This document shows positions 45,391 through 55,604 of a DNA stretch of 64,000 bases, piece by piece. The stretch is from Tenrec ecaudatus (lineage: Eukaryota; Chordata; Mammalia; Afrosoricida; Tenrecidae): assembly GCF_050624435.1 (NCBI RefSeq), contig NC_134542.1, forward strand, positions 111,149,677 through 111,213,676, written 5' to 3'. A program made the position numbers and the translations under genes. Position 1 is the first letter of the stretch. Every line of letters begins with the position of its first letter. The notes below the pieces were generated by a model. It was not told where the DNA came from. It ran no database searches and worked only from the letters and a program-made list of their open reading frames with translations.

Positions 45391-46039
45391 TACCTAGTAG
45401 TCACAGAAAAAATGTGAGTGAGCTTTTCTTCCGCTTTGATATGTTTACGAATAGCTCCAACACAGATATTGATAAATAGGTTGAAAAAAACAAGCCGAGC
45501 ACAGAACAGTTGCACATGAAGCTAGATAGTTTTCACCTGCCTAACACTGACTCATAAATTGCCACCCAATGTTTGGGCACATCAAGAGGATCTCATTCAT
45601 CTAATGCACGATCAACAGGCTTGCATTGTTCTGGCTTGTACACAAGGACAGCTGAGAGACTTGCCAAGTGCTTTTCTAAAATATAGATGCATTGGGTCTG
45701 GGATATTTCTTTCATCAAGCAGTATGCTATCTATTTAGGTAGAAGCAGGAGGAGATTAATTAAGTTTGCCATGTTTCATTCGCAGGAATCATGCTAAGCT
45801 CCATGTTTCGTGTTTCCTTTACTGGACATTCGCAGACCATCTGTTGTATAATCTGCACAAGAGATTTTCTAAAGTTACATTAGCTGTTATCATTTTGTCA
45901 TCCTTTATGTTTACCGTTTGGAAAACTGGAGTGTTCCTCCATCTGCAGAGTCCTACTTTGGTCTCCTATATTTCTTCTAACTACCTCAAGCTTTTTTTCC
46001 CCCCAACTTCAGTTATCAAAGATTTTCAAAATTAAAGAT
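45391..46039. other. Unrecognised non-coding sequence
   Basis: No feature supported. The ORF at 45766-46035 has no known domain. Confidence 0.4.
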
Positions 46040-46960
46040 TGATCTACCTTGCAAAGGAACATAGAAGAAAATATATTCCATGTTACTTGGCTCGATTTCT
46101 ATTTTGAACACTTTTACAGTGTTTTAGGTCAAAGTTTTCAGAGCAAATTCCTTTTGCAATCAACAATCCATATACCAATTAGTTGCATTCCCTGCAACAT
46201 GTCAACGTTTCATCCTTTGCTCCCTGGGTTCCCACTTGGGTGCATCCCATTTCCTGGTCCCTCCTGGCCTCCTCCTCTTTGGCTTTGGGCGCTTGTTGCA
46301 GTCTTCACTGCATATAGTTGATTGTTCAAAGGAGCAAATTCTTCATGGATGTAGTGTTTATTTTACGGGCAGGAATATGATTTGTGAGTGTCTGAGTTTC
46401 AAGTTTGAAGGTCGTCTAAGAGCAATGGCTTCAGGGACTACTTGAGGCTTTTTCAGACCAGTACATCTGGCCTTGTAGTGTTCAATTTGAACTGTAGTCT
46501 ATATTTTCTATTCGCTCCAGCTGAGCCCCTCGTTTGTGGTCCTAATCATTAGGCATGGCAGAGGTAGCCAGGCAGGTCCTGTCTAGCTCTTCTGGCCTCA
46601 GGTTAGAGGACGCTGTGGTTCCTGTGTACCATTGTCTTTAGACTAAGGAGTTCCTTGAGTCTTTACTTTCATTTGTTATCCTTTGCCCTAGTCAGGCAGA
46701 AAACAATGGCTGCTTCTTAGATGGCTCCTCTCAAGATTTTAACACCGTGACCACAACTCACCAGACTTGATGTAGAAGGCTGTCTTTATCAACCACGCTT
46801 TTCATGTTCCTGCAGACGGTGACCTTTATGACCAGGAGTTTCCCATAAATGCTCTGATAGATGTGTGTGTGTGTTCCTAAAATAGTTCCAGGAAAAATCC
46901 CATTATCTTTCAATTCCCTTTGTTCCCATAAATGTTTTTGAAATAACCTTGTACATGTAT
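46040..46960 (-). mobile_element. L1 3' UTR, long antisense copy
   Basis: Antisense blocks of an afrotherian-type L1 3' UTR: TTTAGGTCAAAGTTTTCAGA, AATCAACAATCCATATACCA, CAACATGTCAACGTTTCATC, TTCAAAGGAGCAAATTCTTC, CTCAGGTTAGAGGACGCTGT and TCTTAGATGGCTCCTCTCAA. I recognise the order from memory only. No coding part is attached. Confidence 0.6.
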
Positions 46961-47569
46961 CATTTGCAAACTTTTATGTAGAAATAGCATCAGTGCCTAA
47001 GGAGAGGGAACCCTACGCCCGTGTGGCCCAGTTGCACTCTCACAAAACTCAAGATTCATGCCAGATGTCCCGACAATCAGAAGTGCGTGCACACAGACGC
47101 ATGCTCTCTTGGATAGCAGGAGAAACATTATTGCAATACATATGAAATGCTGTTTTACCTCTTTGTTTACTTTTTATGTTTTATATTTTGTCTTCTTTAT
47201 TTGTTACACATTTCGCACCTTCTTTTATTTATTACGCTTTCATTAAAATATTCTTCCTATTTGATAAGAGGTGAATGCTGTTTATTTACTACTCTGTCAT
47301 ACCTCCCCCCACCTCTTACTTCCTCACGCAACAGGGGAGTGCCAACACTTTCTCTTACATCACTGGCTCGATGACAAACCATGGGCCACACTGGTTCCCT
47401 CGAACTACAGCTGCTTTCATGACCATTAAGCAGGGCCTGTGTCCATTCTCTTCCCATGCACCCAGTCCACTAGAGACAAGAGATGCTTGGCCAGTGCTGC
47501 CAAACTAGTGTTCAAATTAGCATGCCTGTCCTAGCTCCCTGGATGTAGCAAAATAAAACAATGTAAGAA
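46961..47569. other. Unrecognised non-coding sequence
   Basis: No gene supported. Several overlapping short ORFs on both strands (47058-47508) are chance. Confidence 0.4.
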
Positions 47570-48175
47570 ATCAGAGATTTCAAATTGAACAAAGGAACAT
47601 GAAACGATGGTGAAAGTAAGTAAACAAAATAAAGACCCTGGAAATATTCAGGAGGAAGAAAATGTCATAGAACTATCTGATAAGGAACTCAAAAGATGCA
47701 TATAGGGCCTTCCAAGAACCCCAGAAATCAACAAAATATAAAGAAAAACACAGTCAATACCTAGAAGAATTCAGAAAAAAAAATACATAAGAACAACAAA
47801 ATAGACAACTTAAAAACACACAGAATTATAAATTGGAAAACAAGACAATAACTAAAATGTTGAAGATAAATAACACATAAGAAGTATTAAAATAGAATCA
47901 ATGAAATAAGAATGGGTCAGTGAATTAAAAGACAAATTATTTGTCAGTAATTTGTACGAGAAAAGATAAGAAAAAAAATAAAGAAAGCCTGACAATTTTG
48001 TGGGTCAGAATCAAAGAAAACAATTTATGTTTTGTTGAAATTTCAGATCAGGAAAAGGAGTAAAAACACACGCACAGAGGGAAGGGGGGAAGAGAGAGAA
48101 TTGTGACATTTTGCCATCAGAAAATTTTCCAAATATCACAAATGGAAGAAGACACCCATCCATAGAGGGTTTATT
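47570..48175 (+). mobile_element. L1 ORF1 region, degraded
   Basis: A-rich sense strand with the ORF1-type layout: CTATCTGATAAGGAACTCAA (coiled-coil part), many AAGAA/ACAAAA stretches, then TTGAAATTTCAGATCAGGAA and AAAATTTTCCAAATATCACA, as in the ORF1 C-terminal half of old mammalian L1. It breaks at the LTR (48176) and resumes at 48691. Confidence 0.65.
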
Positions 48176-48690
48176 AGGCTGTCTTTTCTGAAGAAGCAAA
48201 GCCAGTGATGCTTAGATGTGTATGTATACAAAAAAGAGAGTTATAAAAAGAACGGCCCACACAGCTATACAAGTGGATAAGTCTAGTCCAAAGCAAGTCT
48301 GTGGATCAGATGTAATTTGGAGGCTTCATGCAGCTGCAAGGACTGATGAACAGGAAGATACAGGTTTCTGAATAGAAAAGAAGCAGTAAGACCTCAGGCT
48401 GGTACACACAGAGTCAAATGCATTCGAGGTTGCCAGTCTGCTGATGGCTTCTGGGATAGGCAGACAATATGGCAGGAGGCCAATGAGCCAGATCCAGGAG
48501 AGGAAGTGAACTAGCTTCCCCACAGTGTCAATTAATGCTGAGTAGCCAGGTCACCCCTCAAATGAAACCTCTTCTGAATTGAATCGAGGCATTACTCCAC
48601 CTTGTTATTCAATTGCTTGATGTTTCACAATAGATACCATCATTGACTTGATCACCTATGTTAGGTCATGTAATGGGAAAATTTGGCTCA
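48176..48690 (-). mobile_element. Solo LTR, MaLR-like family A, inside L1
   Basis: TAGGCTGTCTTTTCTGAAGA start, AAAGCCAGTGATGC and AGGACTGATGAACAGGAAGA match the copy at 4277. L1 ORF1 sequence continues on both sides, so it inserted into the L1. Solo fossil; the right edge is approximate. Confidence 0.65.
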
Positions 48691-48841
48691 GCTAAGTTGT
48701 AATAAAACCAACAACTATCACAAAGATTATACTCCAAAGGAAAGTAAACAAGTCATATTATAATAAAACTTTTCAAAACCAAAGATAAAGAATCTTGGCA
48801 GCAGTTTTCAGGGACAATGTTGCCCATAAAGGACAATCAAA
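48691..48841 (+). mobile_element. L1 ORF1 continuation
   Basis: AAAACTTTTCAAAACCAAAG, then ATAAAGAATCTTGGCAGCAG, matches the L1 ORF1 block AAAGACAAAGAGAATCTTGAAAGCAGC. It ends at the EIF1 retrocopy and resumes at 49547. Confidence 0.6.
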
Positions 48842-48854
48842 AAACCAAGCTCTA
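48842..48854 (+). repeat. Target duplication, left copy
   Basis: AAACCAAGCTCTA, identical to 49534-49546. It marks the 5' edge of the EIF1 retrocopy. The A-run just before it fits an L1 endonuclease site (TTTT/AA on the other strand). Confidence 0.92.
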
Positions 48855-48998
48855 GGCCCCAGTCACTGAGCTGCCACCGAGGACTCAGCAGCCCCCGCCA
48901 CGAGCACCCTCGCTTCCCGACGCTCCGTCCCCCAGCCCGCCTTCTCCAGCTGCCGCCTTCCGCAGGCCGTTTCCACCGAGGAAAAGGAATCGTATCCT

Positions 48999-49340
48999 AT
49001 GTCCATTGTCCAGAACCTCCACTCTTTCAACCCCTTTGCTGATGCAAGTAAGGGTGATGACACGCTGCCTGCGGGGACAGAGGATTATATCCATATAAGA
49101 ATTCAACAGCGCAACGGCAGGAAGACCCTGACCACTGTCCAAGGGATCGCTGATGACTACGACAAAAAGAAGCTAGTGAAGGCCTTTAAGAAGAAATTTG
49201 CCTGTAATGGTACTGTGATTGAGCATCCAGAATATGGAGAAGTTATTCAGCTCCAGGGTGACCAGCGCATGCACATATGCCAGTTCCTTGTAGAGATCGG
49301 ACTGGCTAAGGAAGACCAGCTGAAGGTTCATGGGTTTTAA
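48999..49340 (+). CDS. EIF1: Intact EIF1 (SUI1-family) retrocopy ORF, 113 aa
   Basis: Encodes 113 residues, the same length as human EIF1, without a stop or frameshift. EIF1 binds the 40S subunit near the P site and enforces start-codon fidelity in the 43S/48S complex in the cytoplasm. The SUI1 fold region (about residues 29-110) includes IHIRIQQRNGRKTLTTVQGI, KKLVKAFKKKFACNGTV and GEVIQLQGDQR. Compared from memory with human EIF1 it differs at about seven sites: A3I, I4V, D11N, L22T, K91M, N92H and D105E. EIF1B differs more (for example it has LEVGIVKEEQ near the end), so EIF1 is the parent. The start matches the parent's MSxxQNLHSF and keeps the parent's AAGGAATCGTATC-type leader. The basic RKTLTTVQG patch is intact; K91M/N92H are in a conserved loop and may weaken function. 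Could be an expressed retrogene or a young pseudogene. Confidence 0.93.
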   Translation: MSIVQNLHSFNPFADASKGDDTLPAGTEDYIHIRIQQRNGRKTLTTVQGIADDYDKKKLVKAFKKKFACNGTVIEHPEYGEVIQLQGDQRMHICQFLVEIGLAKEDQLKVHGF

Positions 49341-49494
49341 GTGCTTGTGGCTCACGGAAGCTTAAGTGAGGATTTCCTTGCAATGAATAGAAAAATTCCC
49401 TCTGTCCCTTGTCACAAGTTTAAAACGTCACAGCTTGTATGATGTAACCATTTGGGGTCCACTTTTAACTTGGACTAGTGTAACTCCTTCATGC

Positions 49495-49526
49495 AATAAA
49501 CTGAAAAGAGCCAAAAAAAAAAAAAA
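49495..49526 (+). promoter_or_regulatory. Polyadenylation signal and poly(A) tract of the retrocopy
   Basis: AATAAA at 49495-49500, a 12-base spacer, then 14 uninterrupted A. This records the mRNA 3' end of the parent transcript. Confidence 0.93.
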
Positions 49527-49533
49527 ACAAAAA

Positions 49534-49546
49534 CAAACCAAGCTCT
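49534..49546 (+). repeat. Target duplication, right copy
   Basis: AAACCAAGCTCTA, identical to 48842-48854. Confidence 0.92.
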
Positions 49547-49609
49547 AAGTTTTTAATGGAAACCATCCAGGCAAGACAAGGATGTCATAACCTATATAAA
49601 GACTAGAAA
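49547..49609 (+). mobile_element. L1 ORF1 continuation after the retrocopy
   Basis: TAATGGAAACCATCCAGGCA followed by AGACAAGGATGTCATAACC resembles the L1 ORF1 block GAAACCATGGAGGCCAGAAG...GATGATAT. Confidence 0.55.
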
Positions 49610-49935
49610 TTATTTATGCAACTTGATTGCATGTTTGATCAATTTCAGACTACAAGTTTGTAGAATTTTTCAATGTCTTCATCATCAACTTTAAAGGTAG
49701 ATGTCTAAGTTTGAAGAATATTTATATTAACTACTTGCTTGTAGAATTATGGGCATTATTCTATTATAAGCAGCATTATTCTTCAAGGTAGATCTTGAAG
49801 AGTTGTGTTTGATGAAGAATGTGCTGTCATTTCTCTTCACTGTGCTTTTCCTGAAATGAGAAGCTCGATAGATAGGAAGAGCTAACATGGTGCAAATGAC
49901 AACACTATCCAAAGTGATCTCTAGATATAAGGCAA
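49610..49935 (-). mobile_element. RTE1 endonuclease-region fragment
   Basis: GCATGTTTGATCAATTTCAG, GTAGAATTATGGGCATTATT, TATTATAAGCAGCATTATTC and TAGATCTTGAAGAGTTGTGT match 42650-42850 of RTE1 copy I in the same orientation. Confidence 0.75.
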
Positions 49936-51540
49936 TCCAGACCAGATTTCAGAAACATTCTTTATAGAGACAGAAAAATGAATCACTCACTTGATAAGAG
50001 AACGAAAGACAGACCAAAGTAGCAAGCCTCAACTTTTAGATTTAAAACCTACTATGTAGCTCTGCTGGTATAAACAGTCGGGTAATGATAAAAAGACAGC
50101 CCAATAGAACACAATTGAGAACCCAGAAGTAATATATCCATGTAGATGAAGGTTAGTAATGGGCAACTGATCTTCAACCAAAAGCTGAATCCTTTAAATG
50201 AGAAAAAGACAGTGCCTTAAATGAATGGTGCTGTCAGAAGTGGATATCTATTTTCAGAATGAGAAAACAAGATCCATACCTTACAGCACACAGGGAAAAA
50301 CAGCATCTCAAGGTGCACTCAAGGCCAAAATGTAAAACCTAAAAATATAAGATTATAAGAAATAATAAGGCCCAAGTTAGGGGCCAAATTTATGGCTTAA
50401 ATATAGTATTAAACATATCAAATAATGCACAAAGTTTTAATACCGCAACAAAAGTCAAACGATCTGATTCAAAGAAAGGGCAACAGACATGAACAGGCAC
50501 TTCACGAAAGAAGACATTAAGTCATCCAACAAACATGAAAAATACTAGAAATCATTAACCATCCAAGATATATGAAAATCAAAATAACAATGAGATATCA
50601 TCGCAGACTAACAAGAATAAAACACAAAGAAAGCAAAGTTCAATAAGACAGAAAACAACCAATGTTGGTGGGGAGAGATTGAGATAGTTAAAAGTTGCTA
50701 GTAAGATTATAAAATGTTACAACCATCCAGTAAATTGTATGGAACTTCTTTTAAAAGTTTGAAATAGAAATGCTATTTCATCTAGCATTCCCACTACTAG
50801 GTATATATCCTAAAGGAATAAGAGCCAAGACAGACAAATATATGAACTGTCATGTTTATTGCAGCACTATTCAAAATAGCAAAGAGATGGAAACAACCTA
50901 ATTGCCTATCAAAATATAATGACTAAGCAAATATACACACAGTGAAAATGATCTAACATTAAAGAAAAATGGAGAAGCCATGAAATACTTCATAATTTGA
51001 ATGAACCTGGATGAAATTATGCTCAGTAAAATCAGTCAATTACAAAAGAGAAATATTACACACGATTGTAAAACATCTGGGGGAATTTTCTACAAAGAAA
51101 AGAAACTAAACAGAGACAAAACCCCAAACTTTTATGATTACCGGAATTGTTGGAGGAAGGAAAATCACTAATTCAATCATGATAGATAAATTAATTTGGG
51201 TGAAGGGAGAAGCAATATTCAATAAGGCAGTTGCCAGCACCATATCACCAAAGAAAGGAAAACATGGGGCGAGTGCAAGAGTTGCAGACAATAAAGAAGA
51301 ACACTGCTACATCCACAAGTCTGCATATCAGCGATGACCGACGTTAACCTGCAAGGAGATACAAGGAGTTAGGGAGCCAAAAATGCTGTAGAGTACTAAT
51401 AGAGGAAAGGTAATACACCAGTGACCATCTATGGGTTTGGCAGATGATATTGCTACATACTATTTATATGTATTCTAACTATATCCATGTATATGAGTGC
51501 CAATGACAAAAATTATAGTTACTAGTAATCAGCTCCTTAA
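49936..51540 (+). mobile_element. L1 ORF2 C-terminal part and 3' UTR
   Basis: Late ORF2 blocks in order: TAGCAAGCCTCAACTTTTAG, AATAGAACACAATTGAGAAC, AATGTAAAACCTAAAAATAT, GAACAGGCACTTCACGAAAG, ATGAGATATCATCGCAGACT, TTGCAGCACTATTCAAAATA and GGAAACAACCTAATTGCCTA; the 3' UTR follows from about 51075. Together with 47570-49609 it may be one L1 with most of ORF2 deleted, or two L1s in the same orientation. ORF2 frames are broken. Confidence 0.85.
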
Positions 51541-52149
51541 TGGCAACTGATTTCAGCAAAAAGCAGTTATAAGATTAGGATCCAGTGAAACCTTATGGTT
51601 ACTAGGATCACTCCAGGTACGCATGTGCAATATCTTTCTCTGTTCTTTGGAGTTCCATGTAGGTGCCTTCCTGCGCTCCTCTCCCGGGGTCACTACTGGA
51701 TTTGTCTCAATATGAGTGTGCTAAGCTTGGACAGCAGAAAATCCACCTCTGCTCACCATGATTCTCTGTTAACTGCATCCTTCTATCCCTTCTTCTGGTC
51801 CAGAGCTCAATTCTCTGTGTTATTCTGAAATTTGCTGCTTGGGTTCCCAAGAGTTTCCTTTTCCTCAGATTCACTTTGTTTCTTGGGTCTTTGTTGTAGG
51901 ACAGCTTGAGCAAGGTGCCATCTGGTCCTGTCCTCCTCCTGTGTGATTTCTGTAGGATATTAAGACTAAACCATATGTTGCAATGAATTCCTTTGTTGGT
52001 CACTTTATTCCAGATCACTGTAAAAGCCTTTTTTATTGGTCTTAGTATATTTTGTTACAGTCCCTTATGGGGTTTTCCCAGTTCTACATCCGCTGATGGT
52101 ATTTTGGATTTTTTGTTTGCTGTTTATTTCTGTTAAGCCTTGCTAATTG
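51541..52149. other. Unrecognised sequence
   Basis: No gene supported. A pyrimidine-rich mid part (51620-51960) may be an unnamed repeat. Confidence 0.4.
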
Positions 52150-53290
52150 TGTTTACTAAGTATCACTGAGTCGGTTAGTTGTGCCTCACAGTGAGCCTAT
52201 GCACAATGGAACAAACCACTACCTGATTCTACGCCATCCTCACAAGTGTGGGTATGTTTGAGCCATTGTAGTAACCACTGTGTGAATCCATCGCATTGAG
52301 GCTCTTCCTCACGTTTGCTGCCCCTCTGTTTTACCAAGCATGGTTTCCTTTTCCATGGATTGGTCCCTCCGCCAAACGTGTCCAAAACACATGATGCAAA
52401 ATCCCTCCATCCTAACCCCCAAGAAGCATTCTGGTTGGACTTCTTCCTAGACTGATTGGTTTGTTCTTCTGGAAATTCATGGTATGTTCCTTAATTCCAA
52501 TGCATCAATTCTTCTTCAGTCTTCTTTATTCATTGCCAAACTTTTACATGTGCATAAGGTGATTGAAAACACCATGGCGGGTACACTTTGGGGTTCACAG
52601 TGACATACTTCCTTTTTGAGACCTTAGAGAACGCTTGGGAAGCAAATTTGGCAGTGCAATTCATTATTTGATTTACTGACTGCTGCTTCCAGGAGTATTA
52701 ACTATGAATTCAAGCAAATGGAATCCATAGCAACTTCGATCGTTTCCCCATTTATCATGATATTAGTTATTGGTCTAGTTTTGAGGGTTTGGGTTTTCTT
52801 TACATTAAGTTATAATCCATGCTGAAGGCTCTTTATCTTCATCAGCAAGTGCCTCAAATACACCTTGATTTCAGCAAGCACAGTTTCACATCTGAATATT
52901 CTATGTTGTTAATACCTCTTCCTCCAGTCCTGATGCTGCATTTTTTCCATGTAGTTCATCTTCTCATATTATCTTCTCAGTACACAATTGGAATAAGTAT
53001 GGTGAAAGTATGCAATCCTAATGAACACATTTCCTATGATCAAACCATTCAGTATTCCTTTCTTCTTTTTCAATGGCTGCCTTTTGGTCCATGTACAGAT
53101 TCCACACGAGCATAAGGAAGTGTTCTGGAGGCCTGTTCCTTGCAATGCTATCCATGGTTTGCTATGATCCACACTGGATGCCTTTGCATAGTGAATATAA
53201 CACAAGTGAACACCTTTCATGCATTCTCTATTTTGGGCCAAAATCCATCTCCAGTCTTAGTCCCTTATAAAACTTCTGTTCAAGTGATAG
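52150..53290 (-). mobile_element. RTE1 3' half with 3' terminus
   Basis: The plus strand begins at the 3' end (ACTGAGTCGGTTAGTTGTGC, CAGTGAGCCTATGCACAATG) and runs through CCATTGTAGTAACCACTGTG, GAGGCTCTTCCTCACGTTTG, GAAGCATTCTGGTTGGACTT, CTTCTTCAGTCTTCTTTATT, TTTATCATGATATTAGTTAT, AATAAGTATGGTGAAAGTAT and GTGTTCTGGAGGCCTGTTCC to the RT domain near 53240. It reads continuously from the 3' terminus into RT, one of the clearest RTE1 copies. Frames are broken. Confidence 0.9.
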
Positions 53291-53333
53291 CACCGTACTA
53301 TGATTGCTAGTATTTAATTTTCTAAACCTATTT

Positions 53334-53455
53334 GAAGGAGCCCTTGTAGTGTAGTGGGTTACATGTGGGAGTAGAGAGGATAAGCTCAACAGTTCAAATC
53401 CACCAGTCCCCAGATGAGGATTTTGGTTTCTGTAAAGTTTTAAAGTCTTGAAAAT
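53334..53455 (+). repeat. AfroSINE, partial
   Basis: AAGGAGCCCTTGTAGTGTAG (A-box head), CAACAGTTCAAATCCACCAG and AAAGTTTTAAAGTCTTGAAA. The tail is missing. Confidence 0.85.
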
Positions 53456-53517
53456 TGATTGATCCCTCCTTGAATACTAAGAATTCTCAAATCATATGTT
53501 CATTTTTTTAACCAATA

Positions 53518-53700
53518 TTCTTCTAGTAGTGTAGTGGCTATGTGTTGGGCTGCAACCCTAATGGTCGTCAGTTCAAAACCACCAGCAGCTACAAGGGGGA
53601 AAGAGTGGTCTTTCTACTCCGACAAACAGTTGCAGTCTCAGAAACCCACATAGAGGTCACTGTAAGTCAGCATAGGTTCAATGGCAGTGAACTTGGTGTG
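53518..53700 (+). repeat. AfroSINE, near full length
   Basis: TAGTGTAGTGGCTATGTGTT, CAGTTCAAAACCACCAGCAG, AGTCTCAGAAACCCACATAG and CAATGGCAGTGAACTTGG in sense order. It lies 60 bases after another AfroSINE in the same orientation. Confidence 0.9.
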
Positions 53701-54364
53701 CTCCTACCTTTAACTGAATGAGCTTAGTCTTACGTTTGACCAATGTGTGCACATACCTAAATCTCATTGCTTCATCAATATACTGTAAAATGAAAGTAAT
53801 AATACAATTATTATAATCTATTATTGCCTTTGTATTGTGAGTTTTAAGCATTTTCATATAATTTCATGTTACTTTCCTCTTAAAAAGCCCCTCTGTTACA
53901 TGTTACTGCTGATCATATTAAGTAATTAAATAATTTAAGTCAAGTAATAATCAAATGAATGGTGAAATTAATACTCAAAGTTAGATACTCTAGATTTAAC
54001 CGTATGTCCTTATCAGGGTCAGTAAAAACCTTTTTAGATTGCTTACTTTTAATAAAATAAGATTATGAATATTTGAAACTTCTTCATAACTGCTTTTTCA
54101 GTTCCCTACGTTCTCAGTTTTAAAACTATTTCCACTTTTTTATTTGCCACCACACTGTCAGCATGTTGTATAACACATCATTTTCTCATTTTAACACATT
54201 CAACAGCAACATAAAATATTCCTATCCTATGTATAAGTTGAGCTTTAGTGCTCGGAGATAAATTGACAATGTAAGCAACTACTCCTATAACTCATTTCTA
54301 AATTTGGTTCTAAATATGTCCTATCTGATTTGCTGCATGTTGAGTTTTGAAGATGCTTAATATA
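53701..54364. other. Unrecognised, A+T-rich sequence
   Basis: No feature supported. Confidence 0.45.
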
Positions 54365-54513
54365 CCCACTGCCCCTGAATCAATTCTGAATCATAGACTG
54401 TGCGTCTTTACAGGAGCAGCCTGCATCTTCTCTCTCTTGAGTAGCTCGTGGGTTTGAACTACCAACTTTGCAGTTAACTGTCCAATGTCTCACCTACAGC
54501 ACCATTAGGACAG
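54365..54513 (-). repeat. AfroSINE, middle-deleted
   Basis: CCCACTGCCCCTGAATCAAT, TCTCTCTTGAGTAGCTCGTG and GGGTTTGAACTACCAACTTT in reverse-complement order. Confidence 0.75.
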
Positions 54514-54596
54514 TGTCATTAATTATTGATCACTGTTTGCAGAAATTATTCTCACAGTTTTCTCATATCTACATGCATATATATGTAGTTAACTCT

Positions 54597-55507
54597 AAAA
54601 AACCCTAAGTATTTTTCAAAGCTATATATTTAAACTTTGTCAAATTTGTGTTCCCAGAATTGGAAACATTTTTAAAAGTCATGGGCTTGGGTAGCTGACA
54701 GCACCTCTCTCATTTTTTTCCTTCACCTATTCTACATCATCAAATTGCTGTCCTTGCATGTCCCTGTTCATTCACAGAAACAAAAAGAAGTTGCATGGTA
54801 CAAGGGCAGGTGAGTAAAGTGCATGGGATGAGATAGATATGCTGTTTTTTGTTTGTTTGTTTTTTGATTTTTTTTTTTTTGCCAAAACTGGCACACTGAG
54901 ATGGCTGTGTGAGCAGGTGTACTGTTGTGGTGGCAGAATCAGTACCCCGTCTGCCACAAATCAGGCCTTTTTTGTTGCTCACTGTTATGCAATCTTTTCA
55001 GACACTCTAATCAGAAAGCTTGATTAACAATCTGACCTGGTGAAATGAACTCCAAATGCACTACGAGTCGACATTTTCATCCATTATGGAAGCTGATCGA
55101 CATCCAGAACCAGGTTGTCACCAATCACTATTTCACTTTATTTTTGAAATGAGAAAACCATGTATATGCTTGCATTTTTCCCATAGCCCTGTCCTTGTAA
55201 GCTGTGTTCAGTATCACAACAGTTTCTGTGGCATTTTTCCCAAGCAGGAAACAAAACTTCACAGCTGCACACTGTTCCGTAAATTGGCTATAACCTTCCT
55301 TCTCCCCTAAAAAAAAAAAAAAAAACGAGATACAACCAAAACTGCTTTTATGATAAAAATCACTATGACCGGAGCTAAGCTTTCCAGGTGATGGCACTGG
55401 GTGCCTTAACTCAGAGCAAGCTGCGCAATGCTCACCTACCAGGAAACGTGTACTAGGAAAGTTCTGCGCAGCAGAGCTTTGTCCATTTGGGGTTGGGGTA
55501 CCCCTTG
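54597..55507 (-). mobile_element. mariner DNA transposon, internally deleted copy 2
   Basis: Matches copy 1 (18015-18728) over most of its length: TTTCAAAGCTATATATTTAA, CTGGCACACTGAGATGGCTG, GTCTGCCACAAATCAGGC, GTCGACATTTTCATCC. It keeps about 200 bases (54650-54850) that copy 1 lacks. The minus frame at 55128-55616 contains AVKFCFLLGKNATETVVILN and TAYKDRAMG, the transposase N-terminus. The right end reads GGGGTTGGGGTACCCC, the inverted-repeat region. A 17-A run (55309-55325) was added. Inactive. Confidence 0.75.
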
Positions 55508-55604
55508 TGTGTGTGAATGGTTTAGAATCTAGTGAATTAAGTTGGTCTGACGGGCATTGCTGCAGCGTTAATGCATGCGTTCTCTGGTGGTAATGAGCTG
55601 CTGA

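Larger units (their letters stand above)
48855..49533 (+). other. EIF1: EIF1 processed retrocopy (whole insertion)
   Basis: A cDNA-like copy of EIF1 mRNA: a GC-rich 5' UTR of about 144 bases (48855-48998), an intronless CDS, a 3' UTR of about 155 bases to AATAAA at 49495-49500, a 14-A tract (49513-49526) and a short A-rich tail. A perfect 13-bp duplication bounds it. All are hallmarks of L1-mediated retroposition. The 5' UTR still has many CpG sites (CCCGACGCTCCGTCCCCC), so the insertion is probably recent. It sits inside an L1 relic, with no visible promoter of its own except what the 5' UTR may bring. Confidence 0.95.

Noticed and set aside
48872-48970. A small CpG island with promoter function
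   Set aside because: The CpG-rich stretch is the copied 5' UTR of EIF1 mRNA, so it came with the retrocopy. Promoter activity cannot be claimed from this.
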